Part shown: piece after piece, positions 48,479-60,130 of the stretch
Layout: every line of letters starts with the position of its first letter
Position numbering within the stretch: the first letter of the stretch is position 1
Assembly: GCA_029817715.1 (NCBI GenBank)
Contig: JARUPY010000434.1
Location: forward strand, 2,584,001 to 2,648,000
Direction: 5' to 3'
DNA: 64,000 bases
Source: Melastoma dodecandrum
Lineage: Eukaryota > Streptophyta > Magnoliopsida > Myrtales > Melastomataceae
Translations under genes and position numbers: made by a program
The notes under the pieces: model-generated
Databases searched by the model: none
Told to the model about the DNA's origin: nothing
The model's input: only the letters and a program-made list of their open reading frames with translations

Positions 48479-49680
48479 TATAAGCGTCCCTCAAGGCAGA
48501 CTGAGTTATCTGTCGTGAAAGGATCAAGTAATCATTCCCCAACAATTTAGTAACGTGTGCAGGCGAGCATAAATCCTTAACCGTCGATATCCCCGAACCG
48601 TATCAGTTGAGATTCCCCAGGGTAACTGTTGAAATCCCGAAAATCTCTGTTATGATATCTCCTGTTAGAGTTGTTTTATCCTTCATGACCTTGCTATAAA
48701 TGGCGTTGCCCAGTTCATTTTCCAAATCGCAAAGCATCACTTCTGAAAATGGCTAAGCCATGAAACTTCTCCCTTTCTTTCGATGCCTTGCCCAGGGACT
48801 ATATCCATCACCTTAGCTTGCTTGAGAGCATATGTCCATCACCTTATAAGGATGGTGATCAAGTTTTCCACCTTGCTTCCTCTGGAAGGGGAGAGGTCCT
48901 GCACAAGTCCTCGGCGCGGCATCCTGGGTGACGTTCGTTTAAACCCACCTTTGCCGTTCCTCACGCCTCCGCATCCATTAGGAATGCAGGGAAACATGGG
49001 AGCGAGGTGCGACTCCATCCTCACAGTCTTCCGGGAGATCCGAGTCAGCATCGGGTCTTCAACTCCACGGTATCGCATGTTCTCGGGAGACGCTACCTGG
49101 TACCCCTTGAAGACCAGAATCTCCTCGTGCTGCTGTATGAGCATCTCCACAGTGTGATGGAGTTTCCATTTGCAGCGAAGGATCTTCTTTGTCCGAGGAA
49201 AGAACCGGGTTGGAAAGCTTGTAAGATTTTCTCCACCCAAAGGGAAGAACCTGGTGTATGTCCGGTTCCTGTGGATAAACCATTGAATATTTAGCAATGT
49301 TTGTAAGGTCTTCAATAGAGAGGAAACATCGTATACTGAGTCGTTTATATTTCATTCGTTGTACATTTTTCATCAATCAAACCCATGTAATGAAGATTTA
49401 AATGAGAATACATATGTTTCTTGGATCTCTTCGCTCACCCATTTTTGACTTTTGGATTCTCATCAGTCTCCAAGCGAAGCGATGTTTTAAATGTCGCTAG
49501 TTTGCAAGTGAGGCGACATTTTCTGTTGGGCCTAGACCGCCAAGCGACGTTCTCTTTGGGCCACAAGCTCTGTTGGTTTCTAGGGATATAACGTCTTTGA
49601 GGGGTCAGGGTTTCCCGTTCACGCACTTAGAAACCCTTCTCCTATTTTTCGTATTCTCTGAAACCCTCGTTTTCCTTGAC
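48479..49680 (-). other. 3' non-coding internal region of the Tat element
   Basis: About 1.2 kb between the 3' LTR and the antisense ORF, without recognisable coding sequence on either strand. A weak purine-rich stretch lies next to the LTR but no convincing polypurine tract was seen. Confidence 0.6.
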
Positions 49681-49683
49681 TCC

Positions 49684-52360
49684 ATGGATTCTGATGCTTC
49701 ATCTCCGTCGTCCTCGCCTTCTCCGTCCCACAAGGAGGGTGATGCGGCCAACTTTCAACGAGCCTTTGCTGAGTCTCAGCAATTTCATGTCTTCCCTTGT
49801 AACGAGGGGGAGTCAGAGTTTGGTATCCCAATACCCGGCCAACAAACCCTAGGTCCGTACATCCCTGATGGCAAGCGTTACGTCTTCTCCGGTGAGGAAA
49901 GGTCATTCCTTTACACCAGCAAGTTGCCCGCTTTGTTCTCCCCTGACGATTTTAAGCCATTCGGATGAGGCCTGTCTATGTGGGCAAACCTCCGTTGCTT
50001 CCCTTCTCCCAGGAGTAAGGCCTGCTAAGATTGGATCTTCAAATGGATGGAGAAGAAAGGTGCTGCATGGGAAGCGATGGGGATCAAGGCGTTGATCGAC
50101 GTATGTCACTCCCCCATCGAGCCTAACCTATCTGTGTTTGCCGGGTTCTTTTCATTTTGGAACCCCATCGTCAATTGTTTCTACCTCCTGAAGGGACCGA
50201 TGTCGATCACCTTGGAGGATATTAGCTTCTTGACTAGCTGTAGTTTTTCTGGAGCTCCCCTTCGCTTCGACCTCAAGTGTGCCGGCTTAAGGTTCAACCC
50301 TTCAGAGCGTGTCAGCGAAGTCTCTAAGCGGCACCTCTCTGATGACAGGTGGGGACTCTAGGAGGACTTTGGGTTTTACTTGGAGTGGTTGTCCAACTAT
50401 ATTTTTTGCAACAAAGGGAAACTTCCTGGTCGCTTTATGGTCGGAGTGGCCGCCAGCCTCGTTGATGCTACCAATGCAGACAAGCCAGAGCCTGTGGCCT
50501 TTGCCCCGTTTTTGTTGAGCCTGATTTACCGCGGGCTTTTCTAGGCGACAACCGACCCAGCTAACTTCCCTGGGTGTCAAATAGATGGCCCTCCGTGGAT
50601 CGTGTACTTGTGGATTGTTCTATATTTTTCGGGGTTCGCCCGTTATCCCGAAGCAATGCATGCCTGAAGTCAGGTCATCGAGGTGAGTTCATCTAAGTAC
50701 TGGGCTCCCACTAGCATCGTCAGATGCATTCAAGCCTTGGTGGACGGACATGCGGACGATAATGCAGGCATAGTGTTCTCCTGGAGCCCATTCCCTGGAG
50801 AGTGGGAGGAGCTGCGTCGGAGGATGGTTGAAAACCTTCGCCCAGCCTTCTTTGTCAGAGATTTGGTGGCTGTGGATTCTGATAGTCTGATCTTTGAGGT
50901 GTACAACCCTCAGCTCTGTGCCCGTCAGCTGGGCTTTTCTCAGTGTCTGGCTGTCCCATTTTTCAAGTCCAAGAATCAACCGTTGGACCAGCGTGTCGTA
51001 TTCCCTGTGGGATCTGAGGTAGCCTAGCAATCTCAGCCGCAGTACCTTCATTCCCACCGGGTGGAATCCGAGCCTTCGTGTGGCCGATCTCCGCACTTCT
51101 CCCTTGTTTGGTACGAGATCTGGGGAAAGTTGCTGGCCATTTCTCACTTGGAGAGGCTGGTTCAAGGGAAGGAATCAACCCCTCTTCCAATGCTTCCTAA
51201 TTCAGGCGAGGTGCGTTCGAGGAAACGGTCGTCAGGTGGTGACACGTCTTCCTCGGGTATGTTTCGCGACTCCATCCCCTCAGTACCGTCAAGTGTTTCC
51301 TCTGATCATGTCAATCCCGAGCTTGCACCCTTCGGGAATGTATCAGGTATCAACATGCTTTATGTTTTGTCTTTCGATAGGGACCTTAGAATGACACCAT
51401 TTGCTTGTGAAAAGGTGTCTCCGGTGCTTTCCCTGTCGATGTTGACGACATCCCAGATGATGTCCCTATTTCCTCTTGGTTGGGTGGTCAAGGCCGTCCA
51501 AACGAGCAAGAGTTAGAGGAGTCCCTAGGTGAGGTAGCACACGAAGTTCCGCCCCCACCTTCGAGTTACGAGGCCGGAGTCCCTTGCGAGGACGTTGTTG
51601 CTTCTGCCCAGGGAACATCAGGCGAAATGACGAGGGTTTTCCCCAGTCGGGCGATAGAAGTCCCCCTGGGATGAGTGCCGGGGATTCCTTCTAATGATGC
51701 GAGGGAAGCGTATCGGGGTGAAGCGACAGAAGCCCCCCAAGTCCAGACGACGGAAGCCCTACACATGCCCATGGTAAGGATCTTGAGAGTCGCGTCCCTT
51801 GCCTGTATTTGGATCGTTGTGTAACTTGGGTATGTTTCTGGTAGCCCCTGCATTCTCTACTTTTCTCATTCATCGTCACCCTTGAACGTGGGATCGAGTC
51901 TGAAGACAGTTTCGTTGCCCTGATTTTCGTGACGGATAAGCTGGGGCGAATAGATGTCGCTCCTCCTGAGGTAAAGGTTATGCTCTCGCTTTTCGGGAGG
52001 TTTCGCTGGTGTTCGTGGGGTGAGTGCCAAGATGATCTCACAGTTTGGGCGAAGCTGGAGGAAAGAAAGTCGATACTATCCTAGCCGCTCAAATCCTCTG
52101 TTCGGGTGCACGAGCTATCTCTTGAGGAGGCGAACCATCTCAAGGAGAGAGAGGAGATGCTGGTTGCTCTCCAACGTCTCCAGGGAAAGTTGGATGCTAC
52201 GAGTGCAAGCCTGGACCCGCCCGTGCAGCAGAAACGACTGAGCGTGTAGCCGCCGAGTGTGAGCGAGAGGCCTTGGAGAGGGAATGGGACAAGGCCGCAG
52301 ATATCGAGGTAAAGGAAGTGATAGCCGTCGGATTGGTGGCCCGGGCGAAACGCCTGTTGT
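49684..52360 (+). pseudogene. Antisense plant mobile domain-like ORF of the Tat element (disrupted)
   Basis: Starts at ATG 49684 (MDSDASSPSSSPSPSHKEGD), a serine-rich acidic N-terminus. After a frameshift near 49965 it continues as FKWMEKKGAAWEAMGIKALI, then NPIVNCFYLLKGPMSITLED, ISFLTSCSFSGAPLRFDLK, AFAPFLLSLIYRGLF and GPPWIVYLWIVLYFSGFARY. These match in order the plant mobile domain (aminotransferase-like) of MAIN/MAIL proteins and of extra ORFs in Tat elements. Further on are a variable linker, an Arg/Ser stretch near 51220, and a Glu/Arg-rich coiled-coil-like end (52020-52240). At least five stops and several frameshifts are present. Its role in retrotransposons is not established; it is read convergently with pol. 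Confidence 0.72.
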
Positions 52361-52507
52361 ACTCCTTGCCCCCTTCATGAAAATACTACGTTTGTATTTG
52401 CCCCATAGGGTGGGGAAACACTGTGCGATAATGTTTTTGTGCATTTCCCGCATCGTTGGTTTGTACGTTTTCAAGTACTTTTCGTTGATTTCAAGCCTCC
52501 CTAGGTG

Positions 52508-53430
52508 CTATGAATTCCCAAGATGAGATTTAACTACCCGGAATGGGCCCTCCCAGTTCGGTATCCATTTTCCATAAAAGTAATCTCGGATTCCCTTGGG
52601 CAACCTGAGTTTCCAAACTAGGTCGCCCTTGTTGAATGTTTGAGGGACCACCTTCTTGTTATAGTAACGGGCGATATTCCTCTTATGGGCCTCTAAATGG
52701 TTCAGCAAGTTGATCCTGGTGGTCTCTTGACCTTCTTGTTCAATGTGCCATATCCTTCGTATTTGCCGAAATGTTTGAGGAATCTAAGCAATCGATATCG
52801 CACTTCTATCGGGAGCATCGTGTCGTGCCCGTAAACAAGGTTGAACGGGGCGACGCCTGTGCTTTCTCTCTTGGTAACCTGGAGTGCCATAACGTTTCCT
52901 GAAGAAGGGTATGCCATGTGCGGGGGTTGTTCCCAATCATCCTCTTTATTACTCGCTTAATGAGTTTGTTGGAGGCTTTCACTTGCCCATTTGACCGGGC
53001 ATAGTACAAGGTTGAGTTGAGCACTTTGAACCCAAATTCTTCGGCGAATTCGTCCATAAGTTCGCTATTGAACACTTTTGCATTGTCTACTACGATACTT
53101 TGAGGAACTCCGTATCGGTAAACGATGAAGTTTTTTATGAATTTAATTACGTCCTTCTGACTAATGGATTTATACACCACTGCCTCTATCCATTTGGTAA
53201 AGTAGTCTGTGGTGACGAGTATATAAGCATCTCATCTATTTAAGTGATGATGGATTTCTCCTATGATATCTAATGCCCACGTCCTAAAAGGTCATGGTTT
53301 CGCTATGATGTTCATGTCAGTCGCAGGGGTTCGCATCACCGGCCCGCATTGCTGGCAAATCTGGCAGGCCCTTTCAATGCAATTCTTGACCATTGATAGC
53401 AGTAAAAACCGTGTCGTTTGATCGACCAAC
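52508..53430 (-). pseudogene. Tat-element integrase (catalytic Glu lost)
   Basis: The upstream HHCC part is degenerate. The core shows YRYGVPQSIVVDNAKVFNS with the second Asp, then the third-motif segment SNGQVKASNKLIKRV, where Lys replaces the catalytic Glu (family NGQAEAANK). The C-terminal part has GDLVWKLRLPKG and IPNWEGPFRVVKSHLG. Frameshifts separate 53180-52806, 52917-52702 and 52708-52508. Strand transfer activity is not possible. Confidence 0.82.
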
Positions 53431-53599
53431 TCATCTTGATCCCAGACTGATGCGCTCCGCACAACCCCTCATGTGTTTCCATCATGATTGGGATAGGTTC
53501 ATCTAGATCATCGCATCTTAAAAGGACATCCTCATTAGTTTTTCTTTAGAGAACATCACAAGGAGTATGTAGTTTCTGGCGATCACTCGGATCCTCCTT

Positions 53600-55460
53600 T
53601 CAACTTTTGTACTGGTGTCTTTGAGGAATTGTCGTTTTGGTTCTCGCCAATCCTCTTTTTTCGAACAGGTTGGCGGTACACGCCTCCTCGCTTTTTACCT
53701 CACCATCATTGTAAAACTCTGGTCGTTTGTTTACGAACAACGTCGTATGGTTTCTGATGTTTCCAAGTCATTGATCAACCTAGAGGCCTATTGTGCTAAG
53801 TGGTTGGCTTCTTGATTGTCGTCCCGTTTCACGTGGACGATTTCAGCCTTGTCTAGTCTTGCGAAGAGTTCTTTCACCGTGCATAAGTATCGACCAAGGT
53901 GGGGTGCATGGCATTCACTTTGGTCAAGAAGTTGTTGGATCACCAGTTGTCAATCGCCGCATATTTTTACGGATTCCACTTTCCAATCTAGCGCAAGTTG
54001 CAAGGCTAAAATTAAGGCCTCGTACTCTGTTTCATTATTAGTCACTTTTCCGTTAATGCGACAGGCTACCCTAGTTTCCGCTTTCCATGGTGTCTCGATA
54101 ACGACGCCCATGCCATCACTGAACTTGTTGGAAGATATATCAAACCAAATGGTTCATCTTTTGCTTGGGTGGTCTTCCTCGTGTATAGAATCGAGATTGC
54201 CTTCTCCATAATGGGTTATGAATTCAGCTAAAGCATGGCCTTTAACCGAGGTTTGTGGTTTGTGGTAAATATTGTATGCTGAGAGCACTAAGCTCCACTT
54301 GCTTATTCTTCCTGTGAGCAGGGGATTATCAAAGAATACCTTGGTGATAGGGGTTTTAGAGACGACACCCAATGTAGTGCCTAAGTTTCATCACCGAGAA
54401 GTACACCATTATGCAAACTTTCTCAGTTGAAGTCTATTGTTGTTCAGTCTCTGTGAGTAGGCGCGACAAGTAACGGACTGCCCTTTCTATTCCATCATGC
54501 TCTTGTGCTAACATTGATCCAATGGTGGACTGGGATGCAGTCACATAAAGGATGTGTGGTGCGTCTACGTTTGGTGGTGCTAGCACGGGAGGTTTGGTCA
54601 GATATTCTTTTAATTCTTGGAATGCTCGCTCGTGTTGCGATGTCCAGTTTATCTGCCATTTTTCTTTCCCTTTTAGAATCGTTGAGAAAACACCTGTTTT
54701 ACATGCCACATTGCCTATAAAGTGGCGAATATATTTTATCCTCCCGAGGAAGGCTTGAAGTTCCTTCTTGCTCTGTGGAGCTGGGAGGTTTTGAGTGGCA
54801 CGAGTATTTAAAGGGTCCACTTTGATTCCTCGTTGGTGCACAAGGAACTCGAGAAACTGCACTTTTTGTGCTCCGAAGGCGCATTTTAATGTATTGAGTT
54901 TGAGGTTATGCTTTCGCATCTTTTCAAATACTTCGCTCAGATGATGGTGATGATCCTGTTTCTTTTTAGATTTTACCACCACATCATCTATGTACACCTC
55001 AACTGTCTTTCCCATTAGTGAGGCAAAAATCAGGTTCACAACCTACTCGAATATCCCTATTGGGCATCTGAATGCTGTCTTATGCACATCTTCCTCAACG
55101 ATAAAGATTTAATTATATCCAGAATATCCATCCATAAAGGACATTAGCTCGTGACCTACTGACTTGTTTATAAGATCGTTAGCGATGGGCATGGGGTATT
55201 TGTTTTTAGGTGTTGCTTTGTTTAGATCGCGGAAATCTATACATACCTTGATCTTGCCATTTTTCTTGAAAACGGGTACTATACTAGAAATCCAATCGAC
55301 GTACTTAGTCGTCCTTATTTATCCGGCCTTAAACAACTTCTTAATTTCATCGTAGACCATCTGGGCTACTTCCCGCGATATCCTCCTAGGAGTCTGTTTT
55401 ACAGGTCTGAAATTGCTGTACGTTGGGAGTCAGTGTTCGACTAAGTCCCGGTTGAGACCA
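53600..55460 (-). pseudogene. Tat-element reverse transcriptase and RNase H (disrupted)
   Basis: RT starts near 55440 with PVKQTPRRISREVAQMVYDE, then WISSIVPVFKKNGKIKVCID, FRDLNKATPKNKYPMPI and FMDGYSGYN. The usual MPFGLKNAGATYQRAM segment is deleted: text jumps from FE*VV to NLIFASLMGKTVEVYIDDVV, which keeps the catalytic YIDD. The connection and first RNase H segments follow (LGRIKYIRHFIGN, QSTIGSML). A second RNase H-like segment at about 53750-54200 has WFDISSNKF and VTNNETEYEALILALQL. Stops and frameshifts are frequent. Confidence 0.85.
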
Positions 55461-55594
55461 GGCATCTCAGTAGAGTCCTAGGAGAAAAAATCCTTATAGG
55501 TGTGGAGAACGTATGTCCAGTGCGTCGACTTCATTTAAGAGCGAACTAAGGTAAGTGACACGCGGGAAATCAGTAGTCCCTAGATTTATTTCCT

Positions 55595-56745
55595 TCAAAG
55601 GATCGCAAGGAACAACGGAAGTACTAGAAACTTCTTTATTGTTTGAATTAGCATATCTTGGCATGCTCGAGGGCACACATTACATGGTGTCCTATTTATT
55701 CCGGACATCCTATAACTATCTAGTCTCTCTAGGGCATCCGTTATTGGATCGAGCCCTTCACTCTCCATTAGACGAAAATGGGTTGAGGAGTCCATCGAGC
55801 TCCAAATCCGTCTCCGTTTGTTGTGTGTCGTTGTTATCTCGTATCCCAGCCCAGCCTCATGCATATCTTTCTCCAGCGGGGTCAAATCTTCATTGACCTC
55901 GAGCTGCAGCTCGTCTCCCCATCCAGTTGGGATGATCGGGTTTTGAGGTGACACCAGAGGTGGTCCATCGTATGAAACCAGGAATTCGTAGCCTTCTTCA
56001 CCTAAAGGGCTTACGTTTGGGTCTCCCATAGCATACCTCTGTTTCAGTGTCATATCTTTGACCTGCTTGACTGCCCCTGCGCTGACATAAGGCATGATAG
56101 CATTTTCATTTGCCTCTCCTATAACAACTTCTAAACCATGTTTTCCCCATAAGAGGAGCTCCTGGTGAAGAGTAGAAGGTATGGCTCCAGCCTTGTGAAG
56201 CCAATCTCTTCCGAGTAAGGCATTAAAGGCGGGCTTTATGTCAATGACGAAAAAAGCCGTCTTCTTTTCATGTGTGCCTACTCGGAGCTTACCGAAACTA
56301 CGCCTAAACAAGAAGAACCGGTTCCGTTGAAATCGCTAATTCTTACGTCAGTTTCCCCAAGTTCAGTTATGTCATTCCCTAAGCTCTTGTAAGCTTCAAG
56401 GGGGAGCAAGTTGATAGTCGCTCCATTATTTACAAGGACACGACGTATTGCTACGTTGTTAATTGTCGCTTGGATATGGAGGGAAAACATGTGTTTCCGT
56501 AATGATGCAAGTGGTTCTTTTAATCGCCTACTCGGGAAGTTCCGAGGTATTTCGATGGTAGTATTAAGATTAAAGAGTAGTGTTAGCCTACCTTTCGCTT
56601 GGTTGTCTCCCCTTTTAGCGAATTCAACTGGTAGCATGAGGACGTTGCAAGCAGCTTCTTTCGCCTCGGGTGAAGTCCCGAATTGAATTGGGTTGTAGTC
56701 GCTCAGTGAGTTAGACCCAAGGTCACTTTCGCTTGACTCCTTCAC
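55595..56745 (-). pseudogene. Tat-element protease and linker (catalytic Asp lost)
   Basis: 56745-56278 reads FKLPVEF-type linker text (NVLMLPVEFAKRGDNQAKG), then the protease motif RRVLVNNGATINLLPLEAYK, where Asn replaces the catalytic Asp (family DNG/DGG). After a frameshift near 56300 the linker continues as TAFFVIDIKPAFNALLGRDW and LHKAGAIPSTLHQELLLW, typical of Tat polyproteins. Processing by this protease could not occur. Confidence 0.82.
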
Positions 56746-57135
56746 TTTCTTAGTATCAGAGATTGCCGTCTTGGCATGTTTCTCCGCAGCGCGTCGGGCC
56801 CTTCATTTTCTTCGTTTCTTGGTTTTCTCAGTGGGTATCTGGGGTTGTGTTCCCATGCCCACTTTCTACCATGTCCCTATATTTGGAAGGACGGATACAC
56901 GAACGAAGCGTGAGTTTGTAAGAGATTGCAGGCGATTATCAACCTGAACAAACTCCCTTTGATGAGGATCATAGCCCTTTTTGAGTCTCTTTTCAGGCGA
57001 AGCTTCTAGGAAACTAGGGAACTCGGAGTCAGATAGGTTTCCTGATGGAGGGTCGACCTTTTCTAATTTGATCTTCCCTTCAGATGGTAATCTCGCTAGA
57101 AGCAGGAAGTATTGGTTACAGCAAAGCTGACACAT

Positions 57136-59100
57136 CTAAGTAATGAGCACCTTGTGGGATGCTATTGGTTTGCACTTGTAACAGAGCATGTCAGCCGTTA
57201 GAAATTGGGCTATAGATGTCCCCTTTTTCATTGCATCCTCGTCGCCTCGAGGATAGTCTTGTCGCTCTGTGTTTTCTTTCGTCTGCTGCGGTCCGAGGCT
57301 ATCTACAGCACGTCGCTTGGGGACCTTTTTGGTGTAAGCCTCTTTTTGACTGGACTCACTTTCACTTGCAAGCCCTTGTCTCATGAGTTCTTTAGGGGTG
57401 TAGAGCCCCTTATTTCCACCCAGTGGGGTATCCTTTTGTTCCAAGTGTTTCTCCGTGTGCTGGTATGCCCTGGGGCCATTGCTGATTCCCATCGCCATCT
57501 CTTCGAGGCGATTGAGGTCATACCATTCTGTCCTTCTTTCATTAAAGAGGTACTTCCTGAAAGTATGGCAATGGTCGGTAGTATGTGACGGATCCATATG
57601 CAAGCAACAACGGTTGTGTTGCTTCCTTTGAGGTCAGCGGGACATTGAAGTATCCCTTTGCTCACGAGCCACTTGAACAACATGTTGGCGATGAGTGTTT
57701 TGCCAGTTTCAGGCGACTGATCTTTCCCTGCAATGGCAAAGGGAACACAGTCAGGCAATTGACATCAAAGGCATTTATGTCAACTAAATCACCGAATGGA
57801 TGTGATTCCGTTAACGCTTCATCTTGTGAGTCTGGGAAATGTAGTTCCTCAAAATCAATAAGGTCTTCCACCAAGTTTCTAAACGTGATGCAGTCTCTGG
57901 TAGTATGGGTGAATGACCAAGCCATTGACAGAAGTTCCTCGACTTTTCCCTATCGGTATGAGGAATTCTATGGCCCGACTTCAGTCGAATTCGTCCATTT
58001 TGGAGCATGAACTCGAAGATTTCGTCAGCTTTTGCCTCATCGAATGAGTACTTCCTTTCCTCCTGAGTTTTTGGGGGCGCTTTGGCCCGAAAATTTCTCT
58101 TGGTCAACTCGTCGCAAGTTAGAGGTTGCCCTTTTACATATTCTGCGATGTCAACGTCCATGACCGGTTCCGCTTGATAAGTCATCAAGGGTCCTGTGAC
58201 CAAACTCCCTTTCGCCTGTGTTTTCTCTCTAAAGAGATTCTCGTATCGGATAACTCTCCTGGCCGACTTGTTCCAATCTTTGAACACTTCTCCTTCTAAT
58301 TTCTTTCTGAGTCGAAGGAGAAGGGAGTCCTAAGTGATGGCAATGAGCTCGGCCTCAGATGTAGAGGTTTTACACCTGAGTCGCGCTTTTCGAAGCTTTT
58401 TAGAAATATAGCCGCAGGCTCACCAGGTTGTTGTCTCATGCGAGTGAGATGCTGGGTCAGTCTGAGCAAACGCCAGCGTGAATTGGACTTGCATGTCATC
58501 CCAGTTTCTCATTGAATTAGGGGGAATGTTGACATACCACGTGAAAGCCACTCCTGTGAGGGAGCTCGGAAACAAACGAAGTTTCCATAAAACATTCATG
58601 GCAGCTTCCCCCGCCTAGTGGGTAAAACGGGCGATATGTTCCACAGGCAAAATGCCTTCTTCACTCGAAAAACGGGAGAATTTAAGAACGCGGTATCCCC
58701 TTGAAAAAGGATAATCCCGATCAATGTTATCAGAGTAAGGAGCCCGATGGAGTTGCACCTCATTACCATCATCCACCCCAGGGATCTCCAGTTTCACTAA
58801 ACGAGCGACATAATCCCTTATTTCATGTGCGAGATCTAGTGGCGTTGTTGCCTCCTGAATCGGTATTCCCCTTCCATGTGTTGGTTGAGGAGAGTATTCA
58901 GATCGTTGATGGTTTTCAGTGGAAACAAATTCGTTATCCACTGGCCCATTGACATTCTCTCTCCTTCGAAAAGGGGGTTGATACGTCACATGATGACTCT
59001 GCTGTGCAGCGGTCCTGTACTCGTTTATCACAAGTGGCGGATTGCTATGCATGACATTCTTGGGGCTCGCTGGGATGATTGAGACATCGTCTATGTCAAC
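57136..59100 (-). pseudogene. Tat-element gag (disrupted)
   Basis: Reads from about 59100 leftward. N-terminal words are MHSNPPLVINEYRTAAQQSH and the linker SRGYRVLKFSRFSSEEGILP. The capsid-type segment at about 58620-58420 (FPSSLTGVAFTWYVNIPPNS, MRNWDDMQVQFTLAF) is the retrotransposon Gag signature. The C-terminal part has ERKYSFDEAKADEIFEFMLQ and two HTT-x-DC-x3-FR words (HTTRDCITFRNLVEDLI, HTTDHCHTFRKYL). Several stops (for example TTW*ACGYI, IT*DSLLL) and frameshifts break it into pieces. Confidence 0.78.
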
Positions 59101-59410
59101 CTTTTTCTTTCCTTTAGCGATTGAGGCCCTGTGAGGGTCATAATGCGGTTGCGCCTAGTGGCTGACTCCTCTTTCCTATTACTGGGGCTGCCCATCGGTG
59201 CCCCTGTCATAGTTTCTAGGTTTTGGAAGGCTGCTTCCATTTTGAAATCAATCTTCTCCTTAAAAGAGTCTTGCTTCTGATCAATAGCACCGATTTTCTC
59301 CATTAAGATTTGGAGAGTACTCATGATGGCAGACAGCTCTCCAGTTATGGCTGGGCCTGAGTTGTTTCCATCGTTGCTCTTTTCCCCAAAAGAGTGGTTA
59401 TCTCCGAGGT

Positions 59411-60130
59411 TGTTCGAATTACCACCAGCGGAGATCTCTGGCACTATGGGCGAACTGGTGCTCGGAGGTTCGTTGTACTTGCGTGTGTCGTCGCCATATG
59501 AAATGAAAGAAGAGAGATGGAGAAGACAGCGGATGAACACCCTTAAGCAGAAGCACTTACGGATGCCATCGACGATGCCTTCGAAGGGAAGCAGGAACGC
59601 GGGGGCACAAAGAGAGCCAGAACGCTGGAATGCTTGAAAAGATAAATTGACAATATGTCCGTCTGTAGAGAAGTGTTTTTGTATAATGCCTAAGAACAAG
59701 TATTTATACTAAGCTAGACCTACGTATATACGGTAATGTAACATTGCACATATATTATGCTTCCTTTGCTGTCGGTCTCCATGGAATATCTCATTTCCAT
59801 ATGAGCAATCTTGGCAACAATCTCCTTCCGAATCCTGGGATCGTTTGGAATCTTCCTTAACAACCAAACTGATCAACCGCATTGCCCATTGGCCTTCGCC
59901 ATAGATTTCCTCGCTCGCCCAACTAACTGTCGCTTGTCGCTTCGTTGACCATGTCGCCCGTTGCTTGGTAACCCTGTCGCTTGGTGACTTCTTCGCCCAA
60001 CAAGCCTTCGCCTGGTGTGTTTTCGTGGTCACCTCCTTACTGGATTTTCTGCTCCTTGGGCCTGTGTTCTGGACCGTTGATCCACAGATAAGGCCGAGAT
60101 CTGTGGCTCGGAATTTCTGTTGTTAAACAG
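59411..60130 (-). repeat. 5' LTR of the Tat element
   Basis: 720 bp, minus-strand start TGTTTAACAACAG at 60130 and end CGAACA at 59411. A TATA-like TATAAATAC (minus strand) lies at 59700-59709. The expected TGG-starting primer site just left of 59411 was not recognised. Confidence 0.9.

Larger units (their letters stand above)
47733..60130 (-). mobile_element. Ty3/gypsy Tat-lineage element (12.4 kb) with antisense accessory ORF
   Basis: LTRs at 59411-60130 (5') and 47733-48478 (3') have TG...CA ends (TGTTTAACAACAG on the minus strand) and are flanked by GTGGG on both sides. Gag and pol run on the minus strand from about 59100 to 52508. A separate set of coding segments lies on the plus strand at 49690-52350. 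No chromodomain is present; the polyprotein words (NWEGPFRV, YIDDVVVKSK, a linker with RDWLHKAGAIPSTLHQ) fit the Tat/Athila branch, and Tat elements are known to carry extra antisense ORFs. Every enzymatic domain has lesions, so this copy is non-autonomous. It disrupts the last exon of a U-box gene. Confidence 0.92.

Noticed and set aside
59091..59699. Open frame running from the 5' LTR into the Tat internal region as a possible Gag start
   Set aside because: Most of it is LTR sequence and recurs in the 3' LTR copy (47688-48050). Only the internal part can belong to Gag.
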